Shown: positions 38,674-46,848, counted from the stretch's first letter. The stretch: 64,000 bases of DNA from Stenotrophomonas maltophilia D457 (GCF_000284595.1 NC_017671.1:1831001-1895000); one strand, 5' to 3'. The notes: generated by a model not told the origin, from the sequence alone. Made by a program: numbers and translations.

Positions 38674-38722
38674 CGAGACCGGACCTTCAGAGCAGGGAAG
38701 CCCCGGAGTGTCGGCAGCGCCA

Positions 38723-38740
38723 ATGACATCGGCATGACGT
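38723..38740 (-). promoter_or_regulatory. Pho-box-like site for the receptor-phospholipase operon
   Basis: On the minus strand the sequence is ACGTCATGCCGATGTCAT: two heptamers (five and six of seven matches to CTGTCAT) with the correct 4-base spacer. GACACT lies ten bases further downstream where a PhoB-dependent -10 would be. Confidence 0.6.
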
Positions 38741-38788
38741 GGCGATGCAGGAATCGTGTTCTGCGACGGCCGGCACCCGCCGCCTGCT

Positions 38789-39715
38789 TCAGTACCGTGC
38801 GTCCTTGGGCTTCGGGTCACGCGGCCAGTCCTTGCCCTTGTTGGCGAAGTCCGGCCGCGGCTGGTTGATGAAATAGCCGGCGATGTCCACCGCATCCTGG
38901 TCCGGCATCACCTGCTGCCCCAGCGGCGGTGCGCGGGTCACTGCCGGTGGCATGTTGTGCTTGATGAAACCGGCCGCCTTGTACAGGCGCGCCATGCCGG
39001 CACCGATGTTGAAGCTGTGGTCGCCCCACAGCGGCGGGAAGGCGATGTCACCGCTGGCATCGCGTCGGCCTTCGCCGTTGTCGCCATGGCAGGCGGCGCA
39101 CTGCACGGCATACAGCGCCTGGCCGCGGACCGGGTCCGGAGTCAGCGTGCTGTCGATGGGGCCCTCACTGGGCGCGGCCACTTTTGCACCCTCTGGCACC
39201 GGGCTGCTCAGCCACGCCATGTAGTCGAGCATCGCGCGCATCTGCGGTGCGTCCTTCGGCAGCGGCTTGCCGTTCATCGAGCGCTGCAGGCAGCCATTGA
39301 TGCGCTCGGTCAGCCCGATCACCTTGCCCGGGCGCGGCATGTAGCGCGGATAGGCACCGCCGCCGGTATTGAAGTAGTGGTTGCCGAACGGTCGCTTGCC
39401 CTCGGCCATGTGGCACGAATTGCAGTTCAGATCGTTGCCGACGTTGTCCGGAAGCAGGCGCGCGGTCTCGTTGAGGATGCGCCGGCCGAGCATCACCGAT
39501 TCGGCATTGCCCAGTCCGGCGATCTCCTCGGCACTGGGCGCGTGGTAGTGGGCGACCACCTTGCCCTGTGCATCGAGGATATCGATCGTACTGGCTACGG
39601 CGGCATCCAGGCCCGGGTGCAGGTGACGATAGGCGAGGGTGCCCGCACCGGCCAGCAGCACCACGGTGATCGCACTACCGAGCAGCAGGCGGGAACGTTT
39701 GCGCGAACGCTTCAT
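38789..39715 (-). CDS. tsdA: TsdA-like dihaem cytochrome c (thiosulfate dehydrogenase/tetrathionate reductase family)
   Basis: 308 residues. One N-terminal membrane segment or signal anchor (LLLGSAITVVLLAGAGTLAY), haem motif CNSCH at 98-102, haem motif CAACH at 206-210, and the segment RINGCLQRSMNGKPLP, whose Cys142 corresponds to the unusual Cys haem ligand of TsdA enzymes. These convert thiosulfate to tetrathionate or the reverse. It overlaps the trihaem cytochrome gene by four bases, which would supply the electron partner. Confidence 0.8.
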   Translation of the reverse strand: MKRSRKRSRLLLGSAITVVLLAGAGTLAYRHLHPGLDAAVASTIDILDAQGKVVAHYHAPSAEEIAGLGNAESVMLGRRILNETARLLPDNVGNDLNCNSCHMAEGKRPFGNHYFNTGGGAYPRYMPRPGKVIGLTERINGCLQRSMNGKPLPKDAPQMRAMLDYMAWLSSPVPEGAKVAAPSEGPIDSTLTPDPVRGQALYAVQCAACHGDNGEGRRDASGDIAFPPLWGDHSFNIGAGMARLYKAAGFIKHNMPPAVTRAPPLGQQVMPDQDAVDIAGYFINQPRPDFANKGKDWPRDPKPKDARY

Positions 39716-41058
39716 CGTGCGGCCTCCTGCGGAACGAAGTGCACCGGCTTGTCACGCACCACCCGGCGCATGCGTGCCACCTCGACCTCGCTCACCGCGC
39801 TGGCCTGGTTGCCCCAGCTGCTGCGGATGAAGGTCAGGATCTGTGCCAGCTGCGCGTTCGGCAGCTGCTCGAAGCCGGGCATGGTGAAGGCCATGCGGTC
39901 GTGCGGGGTGTGCGGGGTGCGACCCCCGATCAGGGTCACCTGCACCAGCGAACTGGGATCGTCGGCGAACACGATCGAGTTGCCTGCCAGGGCAGGATAG
40001 ACGCGTGGCATGCCGCGCCCGTCGGCACGGTGGCAGGCCTGGCAGTGCTCGGCATAGGCCAGCGAACCGGCCACGCGATAGTCGCCACTACGCAGCGCGG
40101 CGGTGGTGGTGTCGGTACCAGGCGACCACTGCGCACTGCGTCCCTCACGCGCCGGCAGCTGCTTCAGGTAGCGCGCCATGGCCAGCAGGTCAGCGTCGGA
40201 CAGGTACTGCGTGCTGTGCTCGACCACGTCGGCCATGCCACCGAAGGCTGCCGATCGATCGGTGCGCCCGGTGCGCAGGAAGTCGACGATCTCGCCCTCG
40301 CTCCAGCTGGCCAGGCCGGTCGATTCATTGCGCAGGTTCTTCGCATACCAGCCTTCCAGCACCGAGCCGGACAGGAACTGGCGGCTGCCATCGTCGGCCA
40401 TCGCCTTCTCCTGGAACGCCAGCCCACGTGGTGTATGACAGGCGCCGCAGTGGGCCAGGCCCTCAACCAGCTCAGCGCCACGCTGCTGGCCCACATCCAG
40501 CGACGGATCCGGGTTGAAGCTGCGCGGGCGCGCGAACAGCAGCTGCCACCATGCCAAAGGCCAGCGCATGTTGGCCGGCCATGGAATCGTGCTGTCGGCG
40601 TTGCTTTGCTTCACCGGCTGCACCGAGCCCATGAAATAGGCATACAGCGCCTTGATCTCGGCATCGCTGGCGATCACGTACGAGGCATACGGCATCGCCG
40701 GATACAGCGGCTGGCCGTCGTGGCGGATGCCGCGGCGGACCGCGCGTTCGAAATCGGCGTAGTCGTAGGCACCAATGCCGGAGTCCGGATCGGGGGTGAT
40801 GTTGGTCGAATAGATCGTGCCCATCGGCGTCTGCATGCCCAGGCCACCGGCGAACGGCTTGCCGCCCGGCGCGGTGTGGCAGGCCGCGCAGTCGGCGGCA
40901 CGTGACAGGTAGCGCCCCTGCGCGATCAGCGCCGGATCGTGGATGTCGACCTGCGCGGTCTGTCGCGGTGCGAACCAGTAGGGCGTGCTGCGGGCGATGC
41001 CGTAGGCGGCGGCCACCGTGGCGGCCAGGGCAATGGCGAGCTTGAACGAGATGCGCAT
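39712..41058 (-). CDS. Trihaem cytochrome c (alcohol/gluconate dehydrogenase cytochrome-subunit family)
   Basis: 448 residues from the ATG read at 41058. The N-terminal hydrophobic segment (FKLAIALAATVAAAYGIA) is a signal or anchor. Three CxxCH sites are present: CAACHT at 57-61, CGACHT in the middle and CQACHR in the last third. The family normally passes electrons from periplasmic flavin or PQQ dehydrogenases to ubiquinone or an oxidase, but no dehydrogenase gene is adjacent; the partner seems to be the TsdA-like protein. Confidence 0.85.
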   Translation of the reverse strand: MRISFKLAIALAATVAAAYGIARSTPYWFAPRQTAQVDIHDPALIAQGRYLSRAADCAACHTAPGGKPFAGGLGMQTPMGTIYSTNITPDPDSGIGAYDYADFERAVRRGIRHDGQPLYPAMPYASYVIASDAEIKALYAYFMGSVQPVKQSNADSTIPWPANMRWPLAWWQLLFARPRSFNPDPSLDVGQQRGAELVEGLAHCGACHTPRGLAFQEKAMADDGSRQFLSGSVLEGWYAKNLRNESTGLASWSEGEIVDFLRTGRTDRSAAFGGMADVVEHSTQYLSDADLLAMARYLKQLPAREGRSAQWSPGTDTTTAALRSGDYRVAGSLAYAEHCQACHRADGRGMPRVYPALAGNSIVFADDPSSLVQVTLIGGRTPHTPHDRMAFTMPGFEQLPNAQLAQILTFIRSSWGNQASAVSEVEVARMRRVVRDKPVHFVPQEAAR

Positions 41059-41092
41059 GGCGGCACTGTGGGCACTCCCGGGCGCGCGTTCA

Positions 41093-41106
41093 TTGATCCG
41101 GATCAA
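41093..41106. promoter_or_regulatory. Perfect FNR/ANR box
   Basis: TTGATCCGGATCAA matches the FNR/ANR consensus TTGAT-N4-ATCAA exactly. It is centred 41 bases upstream of the cytochrome start codon on the minus strand and 143 bases upstream of the hydrolase on the plus strand. Oxygen-responsive control of the cytochrome operon is the simpler reading, although the short distance would leave almost no leader. Confidence 0.75.
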
Positions 41107-41242
41107 TGACTGAACCGATACAGCTTTTACACCAAACTGAATCGTTCCTGCGTTGTCATCAAGCCGTCATCCGTGCGCGATAGATGGCCGGTCTATTGGG
41201 CGTTACCGTCCCAATCTGTCTGATTCACCCCTATGACGTGAT

Positions 41243-42361
41243 ATGAAGCGCCTGCTGCTGTTGTTGCTGGCGTGCGCCGGCCTGTGGCTGGCCGCATGCT
41301 CATCCTCGATCAACGCCTCGTCCACCTCACTCGCCGATCAGCTGATCGCGCCGGGCGGCGTGTCGACCCTGCTCGATCGTCCGCGCATCGCCGCGGCCAT
41401 CGCCGAACTGCCCAACCGCCATGGCTTCGCGGCGGGCCGCGATGGCGTGCCGATCTTCTGGCGCGTATTCGATCCGGGCGACTACGGCGCGCGTTACCGC
41501 TACCTGCCGCAGCGCCACGAGAACGGCCTGCCGCTGGATACCGGCCTGAGCCTGGCCGTGCCGCAGCCGTTCCGCGCGCAGGCGCCGCGCGGCACCGTGG
41601 TGCTGCTGCATGGGTGGATGATGAACGGTGATTCGATGCTGCCATGGTCGCTGCAGCTGGCCGAATCCGGCTACCGCGTGGTCACGCTCGACCTGCGCAA
41701 CCATGGCCAGTCCGGCACCGGCCCGTCCGGCTATGGCACCTATGAGTCGGATGACGTGGTCGATGTGATCGGCGAGCTGCGCGCGCGCGGCGAAGTGACC
41801 GGGCCCCTGTACCTGTTCGGTGTGTCCTATGGTGCGGCCACGGCGGTGTTCACCGCCGACAAGCTGGGTGACCAGGTCGAAGGCGTGGTGGCGATGGAAT
41901 CGTTCGCCAATGCCGGCGTGGCGATCCGCACCATGATCCCGCACCTGATGGGGCTGCAGCCGGAAGGCCTGAAGGCGCAGGCGGTGGCGTCGTACGCGCG
42001 CTGGCGCTACGGCGGCCAGGACATCAACCAGGTGATCGCCGCCGCCAGCCGCCGCATCGACGTCGATCTGGACCGCGTGGACGTCGCGCGTGCGTTGGCC
42101 GATACCCGCGCCTGCGTGCTGTTGCTGCACGGGCAGGGCGACCAGCACATTCCGGTCAGCCAGGGCCGCGAACTGGCCCAGGCCAATCCGCGCGCGCACT
42201 ACATCGAAATGCGCGGCGAGGACCACATCACCCTGCCGCTGCGGCTGGACCTGCTGGCGGGCGTGGTCGATGACTGGATGGCGCGCGACGAGCACCATCC
42301 GCAGAGCGCGTGCCCGGCACCGCAGCTGCCGGCCCAGGCTGAGTGGCTGGCGCGCAGCTGA
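41243..42361 (+). CDS. Alpha/beta-hydrolase lipoprotein
   Basis: 372 residues. The lipoprotein signal MKRLLLLLLACAGLWLAACSS has its lipobox Cys at 19. The hydrolase core has GTVVLLHGWMMNGDSMLPW (oxyanion region), RVVTLDLRNHGQSGTGPSGYGTYE, the nucleophile elbow FGVSYGAATA, an Asp in VLLLHGQGDQHIPVSQ and a His in MRGEDHITLPLR. The substrate is unknown; an exported esterase is likely. The TGA is directly followed by the GGGGACGGAG palindrome. Confidence 0.85.
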   Translation: MKRLLLLLLACAGLWLAACSSSINASSTSLADQLIAPGGVSTLLDRPRIAAAIAELPNRHGFAAGRDGVPIFWRVFDPGDYGARYRYLPQRHENGLPLDTGLSLAVPQPFRAQAPRGTVVLLHGWMMNGDSMLPWSLQLAESGYRVVTLDLRNHGQSGTGPSGYGTYESDDVVDVIGELRARGEVTGPLYLFGVSYGAATAVFTADKLGDQVEGVVAMESFANAGVAIRTMIPHLMGLQPEGLKAQAVASYARWRYGGQDINQVIAAASRRIDVDLDRVDVARALADTRACVLLLHGQGDQHIPVSQGRELAQANPRAHYIEMRGEDHITLPLRLDLLAGVVDDWMARDEHHPQSACPAPQLPAQAEWLARS

Positions 42362-42455
42362 GAAAAAGGGGACGGAGAAAAAGGGGACGGAGGGGATTAA
42401 GTCGTTTCCAGGCCAGGTGTGCGGGAAACGACTTAATCCCCTCCGTCCCCTTTTT
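42362..42455. repeat. GGGGACGGAGG palindrome, copy 2, with an extra half-unit
   Basis: Perfect 32-bp arms at 42378-42409 (AAAAAGGGGACGGAGGGGAT...) and 42424-42455 around 14 bases. The first 15 bases of the arm are also present once more in tandem at 42362-42376. It begins immediately after one stop codon and ends three bases before the other, as at 1180-1244. Confidence 0.88.
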
Positions 42456-42458
42456 CTG

Positions 42459-43598
42459 TCAGGCCACGCGTCGTGCCAGTGCGCGGGCAGACGCCGCGAC
42501 GCCGAGCAGCAGCGCGGCCACGCACAGGAAGGCGAAACCGAGGCTGGTGGCATGCGCCAGTGCGCCGATCGCTGCCGGACCGGCGAGGATGCCGGCGTAA
42601 CCCAGTGTGGTCACCGCGGTGATGGCGATGCTCTCCGGCATCACCCGCTGCTGGCCCGCCATCGAGAACAGCGCCGGCACGATGTTGGCGCAGCCCAGCC
42701 CGACCAGTACGTAGCCGGCCAACGCCACCGGGAACGAGGGCACCAGCGTGGCCAGGGTGAAGCCCGCCGCAGCGGTGATGCCGCCGATGACCAGCGTGCG
42801 GGTCCGGCCGAGGCGCTCGACGATGCCGTCGCCGAACAGGCGCATCGCGGTCATCGCCAGGGTGAACAACGCAAAGCCGGCCCCGGCCTGGTCGCGCGGT
42901 ACCTGCCGCACTTCCGCCAGGAACACCGCACTCCAGTCCAGCATTGAGCCCTCGGCAAGGAACACCACGAAGGCCAGCACGCCGATGAACAGGACCACGC
43001 CGTGCGGCAGCGCCAATAGCGGGCCTTCGTGCAGGATCCGTTGCGGACGCCAGTGCGGTGCCGACAGCACGGCAACCAGCAGCAGCGCGGCCACCGAAAG
43101 CAGCGCGGCCAGCCACAGCGGCGTGCCGAGGATCAGCAGCCCGGTCATGCAGCCGGCGCCGACGAATCCACCGATGCTGTAGAAGGCGTGGAAGCCGGAC
43201 ATCATCGCGCGCCCGGCGTCGCGCTCGACCGCCACGGCCTGCATGTTCACCGTGCAGTCCATCGCGCCCACACCGGCGCCGAACAAGAACAGGGCGGCGC
43301 CCAGCGCAAGCGGCGAGGGCGCCAGTGCCAGCAATGGCAGTGCCAGCAGCAACACTGCGCAGCTGGCCACCAGCAGGCGCCGGCAGCCCAGTCGCCCGGT
43401 CAGCGCACCGGCCAGTGGCATCGCCAGCAGCGAGCCGAGCCCGAGGCACAGCAGCACGGCGCCGAGGCTGGCGTCGGACAGCCCGGCCTTGGCCTTGGCG
43501 TAGGGGACCATCGGCGCCCACGCGGCGGTGGCGAATCCGGGAATGAAGAAGGCGGCGCGGGTGGCGTGCTGCTGGGCACGTGGGGATGAAGGCGTCAT
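42459..43598 (-). CDS. MFS transporter
   Basis: 379 residues from the ATG read at 43598 (MTPSSPRAQQ...); an upstream in-frame ATG at 43628 is possible. About twelve hydrophobic segments are visible, e.g. LGAVLLCLGLGSLLAMPLAGALTGRLGCRRL (conserved loop 2-3 region), LLALPLLALAPSPLALGAALFLFGAGVGAMDC and GVVLFIGVLAFVVFLAEGSML. It resembles small-molecule exporters or fucose/inner-membrane YbjJ-type carriers. Substrate unknown. It is divergent from the hydrolase gene at 43783. Confidence 0.85.
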   Translation of the reverse strand: MTPSSPRAQQHATRAAFFIPGFATAAWAPMVPYAKAKAGLSDASLGAVLLCLGLGSLLAMPLAGALTGRLGCRRLLVASCAVLLLALPLLALAPSPLALGAALFLFGAGVGAMDCTVNMQAVAVERDAGRAMMSGFHAFYSIGGFVGAGCMTGLLILGTPLWLAALLSVAALLLVAVLSAPHWRPQRILHEGPLLALPHGVVLFIGVLAFVVFLAEGSMLDWSAVFLAEVRQVPRDQAGAGFALFTLAMTAMRLFGDGIVERLGRTRTLVIGGITAAAGFTLATLVPSFPVALAGYVLVGLGCANIVPALFSMAGQQRVMPESIAITAVTTLGYAGILAGPAAIGALAHATSLGFAFLCVAALLLGVAASARALARRVA

Positions 43599-43782
43599 GC
43601 TTGATGCGAAGCTCCGGGAGAGCTCCATGAAATCGTTATCAGGCCAGGTCGGCAAGTGCCATGCATGACATCAAACGACGCATACGATTGCAGTGACCCG
43701 ATTGCGTCACCAGCGATTAACGCCACGCACGGACAGTGGCTGCACAGTCGGCATTCCGCCGGCCGCTGCCGGAGACCTGTAC

Positions 43783-44478
43783 ATGAGCACGACACCGACC
43801 ATCCTCCTTGTCCATGGATTCTGGGGCGGGGCCGCACATTGGGCCAAGGTGATCCTGGAACTGCATCGCAACGGCCACGACCGCGTGCAGGCGGTGGAAC
43901 TGCCGCTTACCTCGCTGGCCGACGACGCAGGACGCACCCGGAAAATGATCCGGCAGATCGACGGGCCGGTGCTGTTGGTCGGCCACTCCTACGGCGGCGC
44001 GGTGATCAGCCAGGCCGGTAGCGAGCCCAACGTGAAGGGCCTGGTCTACATCGCTGCCTTCGCGCCTGATGCCGGCGAGAGCCCCGGTGGCATCACCCAG
44101 CAGCACCTGCCGGAGGCAGCGCCGAACCTGGCACCGGACAGCGATGGCTACCTGTGGCTGCGTGCGGACAGGTTCCATGAGAGCTTCTGCCAGGACCTGA
44201 GCGCCGACGAGGGCCGGGTGATGGCGGTGACCCAGAAGGCGCCGTTGGCGAGCACCTTCGGTGATGCGGTCAGCGATCCGGCCTGGAAGCACAAGCCGAG
44301 CTGGTACCAGCTGTCCCGCCAGGACCGCATGATCGCGCCGGACAACCAGAAGGCCATGGCCACGCGCATCCAGCCCAAGCGATTGCTGGAGCTGGATGCC
44401 AGCCATGCCTCGCTGGCCTCGCAGCCGAAGGAAGTGACCGCGCTGATCCTGGAGGCCTGCGCCGCCATCGGCGGCTGA
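43783..44478 (+). CDS. Alpha/beta-hydrolase (esterase-like, salicylate-esterase/hydroxynitrile-lyase type)
   Basis: 231 residues from ATG 43783, preceded by GGAGAC. ILLVHGFWGGAAHWAKVI, VLLVGHSYGGAVISQAG (nucleophile Ser in GHSYG), VYIAAFAPDAGES and the terminal His in LELDASHASLASQP mark a cytosolic alpha/beta-hydrolase of the EstC/salicylate-esterase group. No signal peptide. The substrate is unknown. A decayed TonB receptor fragment follows 33 bases later in the same frame. Confidence 0.85.
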   Translation: MSTTPTILLVHGFWGGAAHWAKVILELHRNGHDRVQAVELPLTSLADDAGRTRKMIRQIDGPVLLVGHSYGGAVISQAGSEPNVKGLVYIAAFAPDAGESPGGITQQHLPEAAPNLAPDSDGYLWLRADRFHESFCQDLSADEGRVMAVTQKAPLASTFGDAVSDPAWKHKPSWYQLSRQDRMIAPDNQKAMATRIQPKRLLELDASHASLASQPKEVTALILEACAAIGG

Positions 44479-44511
44479 GCCTGCGCGGCGCGTCGCACCG
44501 CACGACAGGAT

Positions 44512-44745
44512 TCCACCTTCGGCGAGATCACCAACCCGGCCACGCAGGCCAAGGTGGTACATCGCACCCAACCGTATTGGTTGCTGGATGCGATGGCGCG
44601 TTATGAATTCAGTGATCGCCTGTCGGCCACGCTCAACGTCAACAACCTGCTGGACAAGCGCTACTACACGATCTTCAGCTGGTACAGCACCTACACCTGG
44701 GGTGAGCCGCGCGATGTGCGGCTGGCGATGACGTACAGGTTCTGA
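44512..44745 (+). pseudogene. C-terminal remnant of a TonB-dependent siderophore receptor
   Basis: About 77 codons ending in TGA encode STFGEITNPATQAKVV..TQPYWLLDAMARYEFSDRLSATLNVNNLLDKRYY..WGEPRDVRLAMTYRF. The NNLLDKRYY and terminal Phe strand are the barrel end of FpvA/FhuE-like receptors. Signal peptide, plug and most of the barrel (several hundred residues) are missing, and no start or ribosome site is credible. The preserved frame suggests a recent deletion that joined the hydrolase region to the receptor end. Confidence 0.85.
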
Positions 44746-44753
44746 CGCGGGTC

Positions 44754-44819
44754 CTGTAGAGCCGAGCCCGCGCTCGGCTGGCTGTCACACCGCAGCCGAG
44801 CGTGGGCTCGGCTCTACGG
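44754..44819. repeat. Paired GTAGAGCCGAGC palindromes
   Basis: CTGTAGAGCCGAGCCCGCGC and the complementary arm ending GGGCTCGGCTCTACGG form a 66-bp inverted unit with inner hairpins, between the receptor remnant and the pirin gene. Confidence 0.85.
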
Positions 44820-44860
44820 AAATGCGCCCGCGATGCTTTGCGGCATCGCGGGCGTTGTGG

Positions 44861-45562
44861 TTACAGCGGCAGGTCGAACACCAGCACTTCGGCGTCGTTG
44901 CCGTTTTCCAGGGTCAGCTGCGCTTCGTCGCTGACCTGCAGTGCATCACCGGCTTCCAGGGTGATGCCATTGACCTGCAGCTGGCCTCGGGCAACCTGCA
45001 CATAGGCACCACGGCCATTGCCGAGCGCGTGGTGCAGCTTCTGGCCGCCATCGAGGATGGTGGCGAAGATGCGGGCATCCTGGTGGATGCGCAGCGAACC
45101 GTCGGCGCCGTCCGGCGAAGCGATCAGGCGCAGCTGGCCGCGCTTGGTCTCCGGGGCGAAGTGGGTCTCCTCGTAGGACGGCGTGATGTTCTCGCGGTCC
45201 GGGAAGATCCAGATCTGCAGGAAGTGCACGGTCTCGTCGGCCGAGTGGTTGAATTCGCTGTGGCTGACACCACTGCCGGCACTCATGCGCTGCACGTCGC
45301 CGTAGCGCAGCACCGAGCCGGTGCCCATCGAGTCCTTGTGCTCCAGCGCGCCGCCCAGCACATAGGAAACGATCTCCATGTTGCTGTGGCTATGGGTGCC
45401 GAAGCCCTGGCCGCCGATCACCTTGTCTTCGTTGATCACCCGCAGCGGGCCGAAGCTGACGTAGCGGGGGTCGTAGTAGTTGGCGAAGGAGAAGGTATGG
45501 CGCGAGGACAGCCAGCCGTGCTCGGCCAGGCCACGGGTAGCGCTCTTGCGGATCTGCAGCAT
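44861..45562 (-). CDS. Pirin family protein (YhhW-like)
   Basis: 233 residues: a bicupin with metal site GFGTHSHSNMEIVSYVLGGALEH...DVQRMSAGSGVSHSEFNHS and the opening HGWLSSRHTFSFANYYDP typical of pirins. E. coli YhhW and some relatives have quercetin 2,3-dioxygenase activity; the natural role is unclear. It is divergent from a LysR-type gene with 140 bases between, so that regulator probably controls it. Confidence 0.93.
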   Translation of the reverse strand: MLQIRKSATRGLAEHGWLSSRHTFSFANYYDPRYVSFGPLRVINEDKVIGGQGFGTHSHSNMEIVSYVLGGALEHKDSMGTGSVLRYGDVQRMSAGSGVSHSEFNHSADETVHFLQIWIFPDRENITPSYEETHFAPETKRGQLRLIASPDGADGSLRIHQDARIFATILDGGQKLHHALGNGRGAYVQVARGQLQVNGITLEAGDALQVSDEAQLTLENGNDAEVLVFDLPL

Positions 45563-45702
45563 GATGGAATCTCCTTGTTCGATGGTTTCGATGGGGCGGG
45601 GTGAGGCGGTAGTTGCCGTGTTTCCCCGTTGGAGAGAAGTATCTGCTTGCGCCCGGGGTTTGAAAAACGGATAGTTTTGACGGCCATCATCGAAAAATTC
45701 GA

Positions 45703-46623
45703 ATGCTCAAGCTCAGCCTCGATGCCCTGCAGATCCTGGATGCCATCGACCGCCGCGGCTCCTTTGCTGGCGCCGGCAAGGCCCTGCACAAGGTGCCCTC
45801 GACCATTTCCTACACCGTGGCCAAGCTGGAGGAGGACCTCGGCGTTCAGCTGTTCGACCGGGTCGGCCCGCGTGCCGAACCGACCGAGGCCGGACGCGCC
45901 CTGCTGGACGAGGGTCGGCATCTCCTGCGTGCGGCCCGCGAGCTGGAGCTGCGGGTGCGCCGGGTGGCGTCGGGCTGGGAGACCGAACTGACCCTGGCGG
46001 TGGACTCGGTGTTCCCGACCTGGCTGCTGGGCCCGGACATCGCCGCGTTTCGTGAAGCGGAGGCGCCGACCCGGCTGCGGCTGATCGGCGAGGCCCTGTC
46101 CGGCACCTGGGAGGCCCTGCTGGACCGGCGCGCCGACCTGCTGGTCGGGGCGCCGGGCGAGGGGCCCAGTGGCGGTGGTTACGTGGTCGAGCCGCTGGGC
46201 ACGGTGGAGTTCGTGTTCGCGGTCGCACCCGGTCATCCGTTGGCCAAGGTGCCGGGCGTGCTCGGTCGCGAGCAGCTGGTCGAGCACTGCGCGATCGCCG
46301 TTTCTGATTCGGCGCGGCGGTTGCTGCCGCGCACGGTGGGCCTGTTGATGGGGCAGGAGATGCTGACCGTGCCTGACATGGCCAGCAAACTGAAGCTGCA
46401 ATGCGAAGGTGTGGGCTTCGGCTTCCTGCCCGAGCCGTGCGCGCGCGCTGCAGTGGCGCGTGGCCAGCTGGTGATCCGCGAGGTGGAGGAACACAAGCCG
46501 GAGGAAACGTTCTGGCTGGCCTGGCGCACCGGCGAGGACGGCGCGGCACTGCGGTGGTGGCGCGAGCGCCTGCGCAGGCCGGAGCTGCTGTCGCAGTGGT
46601 GGCAGGCAATGGCCAAGGGGTAG
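45703..46623 (+). CDS. LysR-type transcriptional regulator
   Basis: 306 residues. The N-terminal winged helix (LSLDALQILDAIDRRGSFAGAGKALHKVPSTISYTVAKLEEDLGVQLFDRVG) is standard for the family; a periplasmic-binding-like effector domain follows. The ATG has no Shine-Dalgarno sequence and is preceded directly by TCGAAAAATTCGA, a small palindrome that could be an autoregulatory half of a LysR site. Divergent pirin is the likely target. A repeat block starts immediately after the stop. Confidence 0.92.
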   Translation: MLKLSLDALQILDAIDRRGSFAGAGKALHKVPSTISYTVAKLEEDLGVQLFDRVGPRAEPTEAGRALLDEGRHLLRAARELELRVRRVASGWETELTLAVDSVFPTWLLGPDIAAFREAEAPTRLRLIGEALSGTWEALLDRRADLLVGAPGEGPSGGGYVVEPLGTVEFVFAVAPGHPLAKVPGVLGREQLVEHCAIAVSDSARRLLPRTVGLLMGQEMLTVPDMASKLKLQCEGVGFGFLPEPCARAAVARGQLVIREVEEHKPEETFWLAWRTGEDGAALRWWRERLRRPELLSQWWQAMAKG

Positions 46624-46629
46624 GGTTTG

Positions 46630-46726
<97 letters not shown>

Positions 46727-46746
46727 AAGCGTGCATTCCGTGAGAT

Positions 46747-46848
46747 GGCGGGGTGGGTCCGGTTGCGGGGGCCGCTGCAAGTACGTCCATGTAAGCTCGG
46801 TCGCCGCATCCATGCGGCTCACGCCCCCGCAACCGGACCCACCCCGCC
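46747..46848 (+). repeat. Variable-arm hairpin element, copy B
   Basis: Perfect 26-bp arms, 46747-46772 (GGCGGGGTGGGTCCGGTTGC...) and 46823-46848, around a 50-base core with ACGTCCATG and GCCGCATCCATGCGGC. Left flank GTGCATTCCGTGAGAT, right flank TTCGACAGTTTTCCGCG. Arms are unrelated in detail to copies D and E. Confidence 0.88.

Noticed and set aside
44554..44745. A functional 63-residue protein
   Set aside because: It is clearly the end of a TonB receptor barrel without signal peptide or ribosome site.
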